A DNA stretch of 64,000 bases from Lottia gigantea (lineage: Eukaryota > Mollusca > Gastropoda > Lottiidae): positions 370,341 to 434,340 of the forward strand of contig NW_008707463.1 in the NCBI RefSeq assembly GCF_000327385.1, read 5' to 3'. The position numbers and the translations under genes were made by a program. The stretch's first letter is position 1. The number at the start of each line of letters is the position of its first letter. Below, in pieces: positions 23,783-35,858 of this stretch. The notes beneath the pieces are model-generated. The model did not search any database and was not told the origin of the DNA. It saw nothing but the letters and a program-made list of their open reading frames with translations.

Positions 23783-23917
23783 TTACATATTCGTATCCAG
23801 GTTTGAATGTTTGGAATTACGCATCTCTTCTCCGGGGGGCTCGTAGGCGTTGAGCGCTGCAAATCGGTTGTCGGTAAGATGTGTTATGTTGGCTGTCATG
23901 GAGATTAGGAAATGTAT
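23783..23917 (-). CDS. Neuronal membrane glycoprotein M6 (PLP family), last coding exon
   Basis: Acceptor TAATTTTAG lies at 23926-23918. Encodes IHFLISMTANITHL, the end of membrane span 4, then a 30-residue cytoplasmic tail: TDNRFAALNAYEPP, an acidic EE pair, and a Ser/Asn-rich end finishing in TNM and TAA (23785-23783). An IHFLI-ANITH-type motif closes span 4 in PLP-family proteins, and the YEP stretch recalls invertebrate M6 tails. Confidence 0.88.
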   Translation of the reverse strand: MHFLISMTANITHLTDNRFAALNAYEPPGEEMRNSKHSNLDTNM

Positions 23918-24399
23918 CTAAAATTAACAAAATAAACAATTAATAAAAAAAATTAAACACTGATTTCTCTTTACACACAGCACATAACATTTATCATAGT
24001 ATCATTTCAATTTAATATTTATTACTTATATTGATAATTGATGTCAAAGAAGTTCTTGTGACCTTGGCAAGTGCTTCTATAGGAGAGTATCTTCTATAAC
24101 ACCCAACACTGATATTTTAACATCCCGGTGACGTAGGTGGGTTGTAGACTCTTCCCCGGGAATTTTTGTTATTTTACTTATATGCTATCCTGCATATGGT
24201 GGGGCCCTTAGGGGTGGAGGTCCATGGACTTAGTTCAACCAGTCCCTATGGCAGCTGAGCTATTGCTCTTGAACCACTAATCCAATCTTTGCCAGGTCTA
24301 GAAATGTACCAAATATATTTTACAATTTGTTTGAATTAACTTCATCCATCATTTTTAAACATCAGCGAAGATTAAAAGATTTGGAGAAGATATACTTAC
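23918..24399 (-). other. M6 intron between the last two coding exons
   Basis: GTAAGT to TTTTAG. It includes a moderately GC-rich patch (24120-24250) with no coding similarity. Confidence 0.8.
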
Positions 24400-24465
24400 C
24401 AAGCTGATGGCAACTAGAACAGATGAAATATAAGCACATCCATAACATATCAACACATCTTTTGC
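24400..24465 (-). CDS. M6 shared exon 5 (start of membrane span 4)
   Basis: A 22-codon exon, phase 0 at both ends, between TATATTCCAG and GTAAGT. Reads AKDVLICYGCAYISSVLVAI and SL. It supplies the first half of membrane span 4, which continues into IHFLI of the last exon. In vertebrate M6 proteins this part and the C-terminus are one exon, so an extra intron splits span 4 here. Confidence 0.85.
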
Positions 24466-24483
24466 CTGGAATATAACAGAATA

Positions 24484-24772
24484 ATGACTCTCTGAAAGGG
24501 ATGCCAAGTTTACAAATCTCGTAATCTGATAAACCAAAGCCTCCCTTCCCCGAAGCTTAATACCTAATAAACTTGACTAGCTATGTGAACCCTCTAAAAC
24601 ATGTCAACTGAACATAATTGGCAATGCCAAGTTGAACAATTATAATGCTACATAACATTACTAACTATGTGGACTCTCTGAAAGGGGTGTCAAATTGACA
24701 AACCTAATATCACATAAACATCATTAGCTATGTGGACTCTCTGAAAGGGATGTGAACTCTTGACAAACCCCA
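24484..24772 (+). repeat. Dispersed 'GCTATGTGGACTCTCTGAAA' motif, cluster 2
   Basis: Copies begin near 24486 (ACTCTCTGAAAGGGATGCC), 24577 (diverged, CTAGCTATGTGAACCCTC), 24661 (CTAACTATGTGGACTCTCTG) and 24724 (TTAGCTATGTGGACTCTCTG). Most are followed by TTGACAAACC. All lie within one M6 intron except the first, which flanks the exon at 24400-24465. Confidence 0.75.
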
Positions 24773-24904
24773 TGTTCCTTTAGCAAGGGTAGTATATTAT
24801 CAATATGATGTAGATAATACTGTACCCTAAAGGAACAGGGACAATCCTGAATGAAATCAGGTGTTTCAGAAGAGTAAGCATAGTGTTAGATTGTTATATC
24901 TTAC

Positions 24905-24957
24905 CTCTGTAACAAAAGTTGTTAAAGCCTCACCAGACAACTCTTTAGCTTCAAAAC
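24905..24957 (-). CDS. M6 shared exon 4 (extracellular loop 2)
   Basis: A 53-nt exon between TTTTGTAG and GTAAGA, entered in phase 1 and left in phase 0. Encodes (G)FEAKELSGEALTTFVTE, the outer loop between spans 3 and 4. The loop is short and has no cysteine; vertebrate PLP/M6 proteins carry disulfide cysteines in this loop. Confidence 0.8.
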
Positions 24958-25176
24958 CTACAAAATATAACAATAATAGTGAAAACCTACAAAACGAACA
25001 AATACTTAAAACATACAAAATATACATAGCATTCCCTAGGTTTACAACTAGTGGTCAAATCTGTTCCAAAGCTTATATAAAATGATTGAGATAAAAAAAT
25101 AGTAAATTCAAAGCAATGGCAGTTTTCTTTGATCAAATAGTAACCAAAATATTGCACTCTCCTTACATAAGATTTT

Positions 25177-25319
25177 TCCCCCACTCTAAATATTAATATC
25201 CTTACCGTAGTATTTCAGATCAATAGAAGTTAGACCCTCGTAATCTGTGATATAATACAGTAGCCCTAGTAATACCAGGGGTACAAATAACACAGCTGTA
25301 GTCATCCCCACCCCCCTGG
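25177..25319 (-). pseudogene. Partial tandem copy of M6 shared exon 3
   Basis: A 143-bp segment repeats the 3' part of the exon at 25349-25487 together with its donor and about 25 bp of intron. 25201-25301 matches 25344-25444 at 99 of 101 positions. The copied part covers codons from AVLFVPLVLL to the phase-1 G and GTAAGG donor. It has no copy of the original acceptor; a chance ACTACAG at its upstream edge could act as one, but the phase would not fit the preceding exon. Both differences within the codons are third-position and silent (CTA/CTG, ACT/ACC). Confidence 0.8.
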
Positions 25320-25348
25320 TCCCCCACCCTGAATATGAATATTCTTAC

Positions 25349-25487
25349 CGTAGTATTTCAGATCAATAGAGGTCAGACCCTCGTAATCTGTGATATAATA
25401 CAGTAGCCCTAGTAATACCAGGGGTACAAATAACACAGCTGTAGCGAATATCCAACACACTGTTAGAATATACACGAACGATAGGAA
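25349..25487 (-). CDS. M6 shared exon 3 (membrane span 3)
   Basis: Entered in phase 0 after TAAATTGCAG and left in phase 1 at GTAAGA. Encodes FLSFVYILTVCWIFATAVLF and VPLVLLGLLYYITDY, a long hydrophobic stretch equal to span 3 of the family (vertebrate M6: FIMLTYLFMLAWLGVTAF), then the start of the outer loop (EGLTSIDLKYY). The final CTTACC and part of the exon are duplicated downstream at 25177-25319. Confidence 0.88.
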
Positions 25488-25984
25488 CTGCAATTTAAAA
25501 CAGATAATACAGAATTTAAAAAAACAGTAACTTAATTAATTAATTAAATAATTTGTTGGGGCAAGAGCTTCTAAATCGATTGGAATTTCAGGATGCCATT
25601 GGCTTAGTTATTACTCAAAACTGACAGCTACAGGTTCTAATCTCTATATATAGAAGTTTGGTGACCTTGTTGTTGATATTGAACAGGTGATAAAAGGATC
25701 GTTCTATACAGTGTCTATCCCTCTTAGTAAATTTCGATGGCCCTTTTCTTTATTAAATATTTGCATACTTCAATCCCAATCCTGATCCTCTCAAACACCA
25801 ACACTTCTGTCTGTCTTACAGAACGTATGCCTTTTCTATTCCGATATTTTCAATATCTTTACCTCCACCGAAGTTTATTGAAAACCGCAGCCCTTAATTC
25901 ATCGCACATTCATAAATCCTCCGGCACATATCTACTTTATCCCCAACCCTGTCCATTTCAGCAGAATGCACGGCCTTTACTTAC

Positions 25985-26144
25985 CCCCATATTCAACCCT
26001 CGGGCACATCTATTTTTGCTAGAGGAGCTGAAGACTCTACGACTGGTGGGTTCTGAGGAGATGTGACCAATGACGAGGAAGATTGTACCCAGAACAAACA
26101 TCGATACAATTACTCCAATTATAGTATAGTCCATAAACCATAAC
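25985..26144 (-). CDS. M6 shared exon 2 (membrane span 2 and inner loop)
   Basis: Acceptor TATTCTACAG ends at 26145; donor GTAAGT is at 25984. Encodes (L)LWFMDYTIIGVIVSMFVLG and TIFLVIGHISSEP (span 2), followed by a basic, serine-rich inner loop TSRRVFSSSSKNRCARGLNMG. The loop corresponds to the vertebrate KDLYGDFKITTCGRCVSAW segment, and the cysteine is kept. Confidence 0.87.
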
Positions 26145-26748
26145 CTGTAGAATACAACTCATATTCAAACACATCCTTCTGGCAACATTCTATTTACTTT
26201 AGTGTTTAGGAAGGGGTGGGGGGGTCAGGGCCAAGCCAAGATTTTATATCTGTACGATAGTTTGTACATATTTTAGGTTAGGTATTAGGGGGTGAAAGCC
26301 GACACTGATCCGACTTTCGAAAGTACAGGCATAGGCATCAAGTGAGGTTTCAGATCCAGATTTGGTGTTTATATCCAACCATAAATATCCTTAGCCCTAC
26401 GATACGTGTTGTCTATTAAGTTGTAGACCTTACGACTGGTAGAATCTGAGGGCAACTAAACAAATTTCAACGACTGCTAGCAACTGGTGGTCTTATCAGA
26501 TGTTGTATTCAGTTCATGAGTACCGTTCATGAGAATCAGCAGTTGTTCATGCCGTTTACTTTCAAAAATAGGATCGTGTTGTCGAAATTAGAGATCTGGA
26601 CCATGAGAGACTAGGTCTTATAGTCCTGTCTCTCATACATATGTTTATCATATCAAGTCTACATAATCTATTGCTTATTTGTCAGCGGAAAATCTCATAC
26701 TCTTAGTTGATTTGAATTTTGGCGCAAATATAAGAAAAAATTACATAC

Positions 26749-26911
26749 AATGATTGGTTCTGGAGTAGATCACGTGTTTTGTTGGCGCCGATCAGAAGAC
26801 TTCCGGTCAAACCACCAATGCCTAGCAACAGGATGATCCAGGCGATTAAAGATGCACAAGGCACGTGAGACAGACATTTCAGGAACTTGTCGCAGCAATT
26901 AGGACTTTGTG
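26749..26911 (-). CDS. M6 shared exon 1 (membrane span 1)
   Basis: Acceptor CTCTTTTCAG at 26921-26912; donor GTATGT from 26748. Starts in phase 1 and ends in phase 2. Encodes (A)QSPNCCDKFLKCLSHVPCAS, then span 1 LIAWIILLLGIGGLTGSLLI and GANKTRDLLQNQS. The pattern CC-x4-C-x5-P-x-ASLIA matches vertebrate M6 (CCIKCLGGIPYASLIATILL). The paired cysteines next to the membrane are palmitoylation sites in the family. An alternative donor in TAT|GTAATT would give a non-hydrophobic frame in the next exon and is rejected. Confidence 0.9.
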
Positions 26912-28154
26912 CTGAAAAGAGAAAAAAAAATTCATAAATAAACATGCTTAAGACGTAAAGTAGAAAGAAAATAGTGTAGACTATTGTTACACGAATATAG
27001 ATGATGTCTGAAAGTTAACTCATGTAAAAAATAGTTTTTTGGTGTTTCACGATTTGATCATTTGGAACAAGTGTTTTATATCTATGTATTTTAAGTTCTT
27101 GTTTAGATTGTTTATAGATAAATGAACCAGTTGATATGGATAAATACTTATTCTGTGATAGCTGTATAATTATGTATCGGTTGAATTTTCGTAAATTTTT
27201 ACAAGCCAAGATTATAGGACCCACGAGTGTACAGAATGTCGAGGCAACATTAAGATTGTTTGTAAATAATCCACCCAGGTCATATCGCCCCAATATAGTC
27301 TTACTTGTTGAAATTTAAAGGCGGAGGAATAAAAAAAACTTTTTGTGAGACTGCCAACATAAATAACATTTAAGAGATTTAAAACTGGTGGTTTTTAGGA
27401 AGAAATGAAATGTTATCTAAATTTCGGACATTTAAACCCCCCAGATCTAAAGTCTTTCAAACATAGCCCACCATCCCAACAAATGTTTTTATTAGACAAT
27501 TTTTCTTGATAAAGCAATGCTGCTGGCCCGGGAATGTCCCCACCCCCTTCTTACAAATCTTTTATCATTTTACATCGTGAAAGAATGATCTGTGCCCTCC
27601 CCTCCCCCCCCCCTGGAAAACATTGTGACCCCTACTCCCTCCACCCCACCCCCTCCCACGCCTGATGTTTTCTAGAAACAGAAACGCCACTGAAGCAACC
27701 TATGCGCTGTAGACTTACACTCCCCATGTCTATGGATACACAGTGTTTCATTGATTATCAGGTAGCGATTGGTAAGTGAATAATTCAGGAAGCCTTTTCA
27801 CTGACTTTAAACACGATTTTGTTCTTTTGGTACTCGGTATCGTCGAGTTAATATAAATTAACCATAGAATTCGAGATAAAAACAGTGTTATTGATCAACC
27901 CGGACTGAAACGTGAATTCAGGACTGTTTGAAAGCCAATTGGTTTAATTCCGACATCGACAAGATTAAATATACAACCTAATTCTCTTGTATCATGTACT
28001 GGAATGACTTAAACTAATAATACCACTTTCTGATCTGCTGAACTGGTCTGATTTCTACCATTTATATTTACATAATGTATTGTAAGGTATGGTAGCTTTT
28101 GTCTTACCTTACACATTTGAAATCATAGAAAAATTATATAAATGGATATTGAAT
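26912..28154 (-). other. M6 first intron, part 1
   Basis: No coding sequence recognised. A C-rich patch at 27596-27662 is bordered by AAACGCCACTGAAGC and looks like a dispersed repeat related to the one at 60170-60245. Confidence 0.5.
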
Positions 28155-28610
28155 AGAATAGAAGTTTATACCTAACGAGGTGAAATAAAACCCACAATAA
28201 AGGCTGGTTGCTGAATACAAATGATTCAGTGAAAACGTGACTAGATACACTTATTTGTAACTATGGAACTGTCCTAGAACACTATAAACTATCAGAACAG
28301 AGGTTTACATCTACCCGAGGTAAAATAAAACCAAGAATAAACTTGGTAATATATACAAAAGATTCGATCAAATTCAAACTAGATAGAGTTATATTTTTAA
28401 CATTGAGCTGTCATGGTTCAGTCGAAACTATCAGTAGAGAAGTTTACATTTACCAAAATAAACTAAAAGAAAGATTAGATATACATGTGATTCAATGATA
28501 CACAAACTAGATAGGCAGATACTTTTGAATATGGAACCCTCCTAACAATCGTAACTATCAGTACATAAGTTAACATCCACCAGAGGTAAAATAGATCCCA
28601 GAATAAAGCC
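28155..28610. repeat. Diverged tandem repeat, about 128-142 bp unit, four copies
   Basis: Copies open at 28157 (AGAAGTTTATACCTAACGAG), 28299 (AGAGGTTTACATCTACCCGA), 28436 (AGAAGTTTACATTTACCAAA) and 28564 (ATAAGTTAACATCCACCAGA). Each is followed by a GGTAAAATAAAACC-like block, a GATTCA block and an AAACTAGATA block. Old, strongly diverged array. Confidence 0.65.
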
Positions 28611-31600
28611 AGAGTTAAGAGTTGGTAGAGGATAATTATTATAATACGGGTATAAAATAACAATAATGGCCTCATAAACCAGAGTTTAATGTTGGTAATT
28701 TATCTCTATAGCTTTACATTCTCTGTTAGAACCACAGAATAATAAACATAGCGTCTATCAGAATGTCAGTATTTATCACACATTGCATTTCCCAGTTACT
28801 ACTGAAATACGAAGGCCAATTAGACCAGATTGTTGGTATTACGTGCAAAAATGTGTGACGGTGAGTTTTAAAGCAGGTGTTAGAAAGTCTTGGTTCCAAT
28901 AAGACCAATGGTTTGATTATGACCAAGGTTTTATCCTTCATAGCTTATCTGTGGAGAATCAATATTCTAATTCCATTTTCTTAAGAAAAGGAGTTTTACA
29001 TCCCACTGTTACATGAGCTGACGAAATGAATTTTGTCCATTAATGTTTTGTATTCCATTGATCTTAAAACAAAATGAAATGTAGTTTTACATCTTACTGT
29101 TCTTAGTCAGGTAGCTTAGCAACACATTAGAGTTGGATGTGGACATGCTGGACAAAAGCACCAATTTTTTTTGCAGACTACCATATATGTCTACTTTTGA
29201 TTTTTGTAGGAACCACCTCCTCCTAATTTGTTATGGCGGCCATATTGGATTTTCAAAATGGCTGCCAGTCAAGATGCATTTTCGCCATATCCTAAGACGT
29301 GGTTAACATGTATTTCTGTAGCCTATAACTGTATAATAACAGTACAACATGTAAAATGTCTACATATTTTGTTTATTAGTCCTAATTAACTAATTAACCT
29401 AATGATATTCTTAATCTTTATATTCATAATTATATTCATATATTATACAGATAGATTCAGGTCGGGCAATCAACTCAACAGTCAACTGTTTATACTAATA
29501 TTTCTCTAACTTATAGTGATAATATTCTCATCAATAGTGGTAATATCATGAGATTATGCTAATTGATTGTGAATATGCAAATGAGTTGTACTTATTAATA
29601 ATATTATTATTAATGTGAATATGTTAAATTTAAGGTTTATGACACCTTTTGGAACAAATACTAAAATGTAAACACTGGTCTCTGAAAGTTCAAAATTGAT
29701 TTGTGCAGTTTCTCTGCCGTTTAGTTTCGACAAATCTCTTCAAATCATTTTCATACATGTCCATTAGCAAAACGAAATACACGAAAGAATCTGTATTAAA
29801 TTCAGGGTATTTACTAGGAATTAGCTATATCAGAAGTTTTATTATGTCGGCACTGAATCGACCTACTAACAGAAAATTTTTACGCAATAAAAATATTTGG
29901 CTTTGAACCAAAAGAAAAATTACACAAAATAAAATAATTAGATCTTTAAATGTTTTCCAGACGATGTTTTACGACTCACTGAAAACGAAAGAGTACATCG
30001 TTTTTAAAACCAGTAAATCTGTTACAAGCTATTCTTTGACTTTCAATTGAAGCCTGAAGCAACGAAAAGTTTATCTAAAAGCTACAGAAGATATTTTCGT
30101 TCCGTAATTTGTTAGAAAAATTGACGTCTGATCAATAATGGCGGGAAATCTCGATTCAGAGATTCAGACGAGATTTACGTCATTAGTTAAAAACATAAAC
30201 TTTTAAGAAAAAAAAAGTCAGTTTTGAACCACAAGGAATTTTCCACGCCGATTCAACACAGAAATTTATTTGTACCGGTACTGGTAACAAAATTTGATCA
30301 CTGTGAAGAATGTACAGGCCTAGCCTACATTGTCCTTTGTGATCATATTTCAACCCAACTAAACTAAATTAGTAGGCTTACTGATAATCCGGGGAACATC
30401 AATACCAAGAAGTTTGGCAAGGAACTGGATTCTTAGAGAGGATCCTCACGATGTTTCTCATACAATACTTGTTTCTTTCCTTATGAAATAAAGTGAAAGT
30501 GAACTTGAAGCATCTTCTTAAAAACAATAATTCACTCGAAACACAACGAGATTTGGCGTCACCTTCTGAAAGTACTATTTCTAATTTTAATAAGATTTAC
30601 ACTACAATGAGGTGTTATGGTAACACATTTATTTAATGAAATTCAGTTTAACACTCTAGATAACACTGGGATTTTATGTTCGATTAGAAAATATTCAAGA
30701 ATAGAGAATAACACCTTTATTGACAATCCATACAAACTTTCCGCCCGTGTTTCTAAAATTGGCGTGCCTTTCGGAGGGCCCACCAGGTCCATTTATTTGG
30801 TATTTAAGTTTACATTGAAATTTTCAAAAGGGGGAGGGGGGGGGTCTTGCATCTCGGATCTCGGAGGTCTTCTGCTTTTTCCCAACAACCAGGTTGCGGT
30901 TTTACAACAATTTTTACCAGAAATGAAAGTAGATCAACTTCCTGATAAAAAAAGAGCACTGACTCCAAATACCTGGAAGTAGTTGAACCGAATTCTAGAT
31001 TCCTATCATAATAAGTTATGTTTTGTTCGTCCGCCAGTTATTCTGTGTATGTTTTGATGTTTACCGACGAGACATCTGTTGTGTTTGTTTCTAACATAAA
31101 TTATTGGGTTACCAGAGAACGCTTTTTAATACACAGATGTTTGCTAGAATAACAAAACTGTTCTTAATAGAGATCCAGGTCTACCTTGCGAGTCACAGAA
31201 TATCAGAGCAACTGAATTTTAAACGACTATCAGCAACTAGTGGCATTTGGAGGAATTTCAACAGTATAACACTAAATTCATTTCTCAGTGTTCTTGATAG
31301 AGATAGCATCTTTCTCGCCTACTTTTTGATAAAGGGATCAGTGCCGAAATGTAGCCACATTTACTCTAATTGCATCGACTTTTTACCTACTATTTGCACG
31401 TTATTGTGTGATTTATTTTTCTTTATAATAGAAACCGACCCGTCGATTTATTTTTTACAATACTATCAAGGCAAGCCATAGTGATCCTTCTTTCACACCA
31501 TTCCGCACTGCACCGGGATTGTCAACTCAGCATCACTTTCGGAAAGACTATATAGCTAATACTGTTTATTTCTATATATTTGTATTATTAATGTTACCAC

Positions 31601-33639
31601 ACGTATATATTATATTTAAGTTAAAACCAGAAGTCAACTGTAATCTAGCGAAGATAATTATAAAACGATAATATGCTAATTATAGGAATTACAAGTTACC
31701 AATCTGGCGTGTATATCACGGAACATTTCAGACAGATCTTTTTATACGTGTTTTATCTGGGTGAACACCGGTTTAGAATGTTACGAAGGTAGGTTGATAA
31801 CCTAGTTGTGAATTTTTTAAGATTGTCTAAGGTTTTTTATATTACTATAGACTCTAAAATTAATACCTGATAGAGTCTTACTGTTCTGTACCTTATTAAA
31901 CTAATGAAACAAAAGAGTTTTAAGTCCTACTGTTTTGTACCTGCTTTCTAGATTCCTGACATGAAATGGACATTTTTAGTCTACTTTATCTTTTTGGATA
32001 AAAGAAATGACACAAGTTTTACATTTTACTACATTTCAATGGTCTAACTAACGGAAGGCTATCAAGAAAGGTTCTAGCCAGAAGCAATGGAATCATATCG
32101 GCTCCTGGAAGTCTAGAGTGTCGGAGATCTCGACATCAGATTGTTGGCCTGACAACTGATACAGCTGGTCAGTTATTAAAGGGATAGAGTACTTTAATTT
32201 TTATGGCTTAATCTCGGAAACCTTACTAATCACCAAGATGAGGCTCAGCTACAATGAAATACAATAAAGCTAGATATGAGCTTTCCTGGACACTTTTCAA
32301 TATGAAAACTTGTGATCGTGTTCGTCGAAAAAGAAATAGAATTACAGGGAGCTGATATAAGTTGGACCTCATACACCCTCATCTCTTTTACAATTATATC
32401 CTCAGGTTTAATATTGGTAGGTGCTACAGATAGCATTTATTGGCTGATTATATGCTACAGTCAGGTTTCAAGTGAATATTTAAACGACTTTATCTATCTA
32501 ATATTTAGTAACCTAGCTTACTGGTTTTAATTGTTAACGTACTATAAGTAGTGGAAGTCCTTTTTCATTCGAATATCTTGTTGATCACGTCCCTTAAACT
32601 TAATAACTTTCATCTTTACAGCTTCTACTTGTATTTTATTAGTTTAACTTGTTGAAGATAAATTACTCGACCTCTGTTTGTTTTACAGATGAGATCTCCA
32701 CACATCAAAGTAGTCTGAATATTGAATTCTACTGATATTCGACACTGCCAGAGAACTAGGTCGGTTCCTGGAAGCCTATTTACAAAGAAATACATGTTCA
32801 CGTGTAAACGTTTACTTCTTAAAGTACATCAAAATATAATGATTATATTAAAACCAAGGCTATATTTAACAATTTTAATGGCAATATAAAAAGAATCATG
32901 AAAATTCATCACGCGGTTTCCGAGAAATTATCATTTTACACCTGCCTGGGAAAAGTTGGCGACAGTTAGCTACCAGGCCAACAACCTAGTTCAAATCGAG
33001 AAAAATAGCATCCAGTCGAATTCGTTTCAGTCCATATGAGCAAAACGATCTAAAATAGTAATCGATGTATTGTAACTGCGATCAACTGAATGGTTTGAAG
33101 ATTCTATCCGCTCAAATAGATTAGAAGGTCAAATATTTGATGGCAAGTCGAGGCGGTAAGGTGGACTAATTCAGCGATCAATCCAATTTTCCGGCATCCA
33201 ACCAGTTGCTAACAGTCGTCGTAAATCCCACATTGACAATGTCCAGGAAATCGTGGCTTTCTAGGATACAAGAAAGGTGGTTTTGATAGACAGGGTATTA
33301 GACACAGTTCGTATTAGCTTGATATTATGAAGATGCTATCAGATTCTGCCAATCGCAAGGCAGGTAAGGGCACCACTTGACCCGAAACTGATTTCTAATA
33401 TTTCTCTGAAGAATTTCAATAATTAATTCTGCACTCGAGTCGCCAGATGAACTAGAAACTTGGCAGTGAAGCCAGACAGACGATCTAATTGTTTATGATA
33501 TTCTAGATGGAACTATGTAGTTTTTTACAAATGATTATATTATGGACATTCTTTTACTTTTAAACACAAACTTGATATCTTAAAACTCAAAATCAATTAT
33601 TATTAAGACGACTCGATCAGGTTTTCTTATTGTTTCAGA
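28611..33639 (-). other. M6 first intron, part 2
   Basis: No gene recognised. Two open readings of 121 and 125 codons at 30617-30982 and 31104-31481 have no domain, intron or composition signal and look like chance. Single diverged copies of the 51-bp unit lie near 28985, 29065 and 31880-31945. A stretch with ATGGCGGCCATATTGGATTT near 29233 is a common invertebrate repeat phrase. Confidence 0.5.
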
Positions 33640-34012
33640 CACAGCAGTAATTGGGGACGACTTTCCTCTTTCTTCTTGTCGACCCAGTTGTCAGCGGAAT
33701 AAGTCATTTATCTTCATTCCAATCAAACTAGCTGTAAATGGGTACCGAGTCATTTTTCCAACTATATAGGTCGAGAAAAAGTAATCTTTCCTTATTCCCT
33801 TCGACCCGTTATCCTTCCTCATTATTGTCGACCCAGTTGTAAAGGGGTACCGAATAATTCATCTTTCCTCATTATTCCAGCGGACCCAGCTGTAAATGGG
33901 TACTGAATAATTCATCTTTCCTCATTATTCCAGCGGACCCAGCTGTAAATGGGTACTGAATAAGTCATATTTCCTTCTCCCCTTCGACCCAGCTGTAAAT
34001 GGGTATAAATAG
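33640..34012. repeat. Tandem repeat around 'GACCCAGCTGTAAATGGGTA'
   Basis: About six copies of a roughly 55-65 bp unit made of TCATCTTTCCTCATTATTCC, a CGGACCCA phrase and GCTGTAAATGGGTACTGAAT. The two central copies are near-identical and the outer ones diverged. Confidence 0.75.
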
Positions 34013-34929
34013 AATGCAGAAAGTTCATCACGAGCATGTGATTAGGTCAGAACATGTTTATTTGAAGGTTAAAATGTAAAAGGTATATATAATGGTATAC
34101 AATTGATTTTAAATGATTTTTAAATAGTACCAGATGGTTTTATTACAATATAAGAAATACCAGTAATAACATAACGAGATTTTTAAAAATCACCAGATAT
34201 TTTTATAGATATTTTATATACCTTGACGAGTTGCATCATCTGTTTTTTTTTTTTTTTAACTTTTTACAATATTTAATTTTTTTTATAAAGATACGGTTCA
34301 ATTAAAATTTATATGAAATGGCAATTTCTAGAACTAGTTTAGTTGTTTCTTTAATTACTATATTCAGTCGTGTCGATTGCTGTTTAAACAATTAAACTGG
34401 AGATGGATGCTTAATGAGTGACATATCTTTACAAGCTATTACGTTAGTTCGTATTATACCTTTACTGCAATAGCCACCTTTCTATCACGAAGATTTGAAA
34501 ATGGAGCATTTTGATTGGATTGTACGCTAGCGAATATGGTCAATCAGGGGCCTCGACAGAAAGTCTGTGAACACAAAGCCTTGGCATTGGAACATCAAAT
34601 CAAATCACTGCATTCTGTGATAACAGAAAAGTGCTATTGTAGTCAAGGTATAAGTAAGATGATCGTAATAGCTTGATATGGTGAAGATGTGGGGGACAAA
34701 CTGAAAATTTATACTCTAAACCATTCCTTTAAAAACTCTCTGGTTGTAATATTATCTAGATAATAGTGCCGGTAAAATTCTAAATGATTTACCAGATGTA
34801 TCGAGATCGGAATCTTTAAATCTTTTTACTTCGAATCATACCTTGACCTACTTCTTTTATTACTAGCTGATAAAATCCTTTTTAATAAAATAGACAGATT
34901 CTAGACAAATACACCTTGGGGTGGAAATG

Positions 34930-35858
34930 GAGAGAAATTTTATATCTTACTATTCAGTAACTAAATGGACTATTGAAATGAAATGAGTTTTATATCCTAC
35001 TGTTCTGTATCTTATTGTACTATTGAAATGAAATATAGTTTTATATCTTACTGTTCTGTATCTTATTGGACTAATGAAATGAAATATAGTTTTATATCCT
35101 ACTGTTCTGTATCTTATTGGACTATTGAAATGAAATGAGTTTTATATCCTACTGTTCTGTATCTTATTGTACTATTGAAATGAAATATAGTTTTATATCC
35201 TACTGTTCTGTATCTTATTGGACTAATGAAATGAAATATAGTTTTATATCCTACTGTTCTGTATCTTATTGTACTATTGAAATGAAATGAGTTTTATATC
35301 CTACTGATCTGTATCTTATTGGACTAATGAAATGAAATGGAGTTTTATATCTTACTGTTCTGTATCTTATTGGACTAATGAAATGAAATGTAGTTTTATA
35401 TCCTACTGTTCTGTATCTTATTGGACTAATGAAATGAAATGTAGTTTTATATCCTACTGTTCTGTATCTTATTGGACTAATGAAATGAAATGTAGTTTTA
35501 TATCCTACTGCTCTGTATCTTATTGTACTAATGAAATGAAATGTAATTTTATATCCTACTGTTATGTATCTTATTAGACTAATGAAATGAAATGTAGTTT
35601 TATATCTTACAGTTCTGTATCTTATTGAACTAATGAAATGAAATGGAGTTTTATATCCTACTGTTCTGTATCTTATTGGACTAATGAAATGAAATGTAGT
35701 TTTATATCTTACAGTTCTGTATCTTATTGAACTAATGAAATGAAATGGAGTTTTATATCCTACTCTTCTGTACCGTATTAGCCTTAATAAAATGAAATGG
35801 AGTTTTATATCCTACTGTTCTGTACCGTATTAGCCTTAATAAAATGAAATTGAGTTCC
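34930..35858. repeat. 51-bp tandem array, about 18 copies
   Basis: Unit: ATGAAATGAAATGTAGTTTT, ATATCCTACTGTTCTGTATC, TTATTGGACTA. Because 51 is a multiple of three, one frame stays open for 81 codons (35332-35577) with a 17-residue period; it has no start context, splice signals or family match. The last copies are diverged (GTACCGTATTAGCCTTAATA). Isolated relatives occur elsewhere in the same intron. Confidence 0.92.

Noticed and set aside
30617-31481. Open readings of 121 and 125 codons in the M6 intron
   Set aside because: No domain, low-complexity glycine run from a G tract in the first, no splice signals and intron-like composition.
35332-35577. 81-codon open frame with a 17-residue repeat
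   Set aside because: It is the 51-bp tandem array read in the one frame without stops; no start context or splice support.
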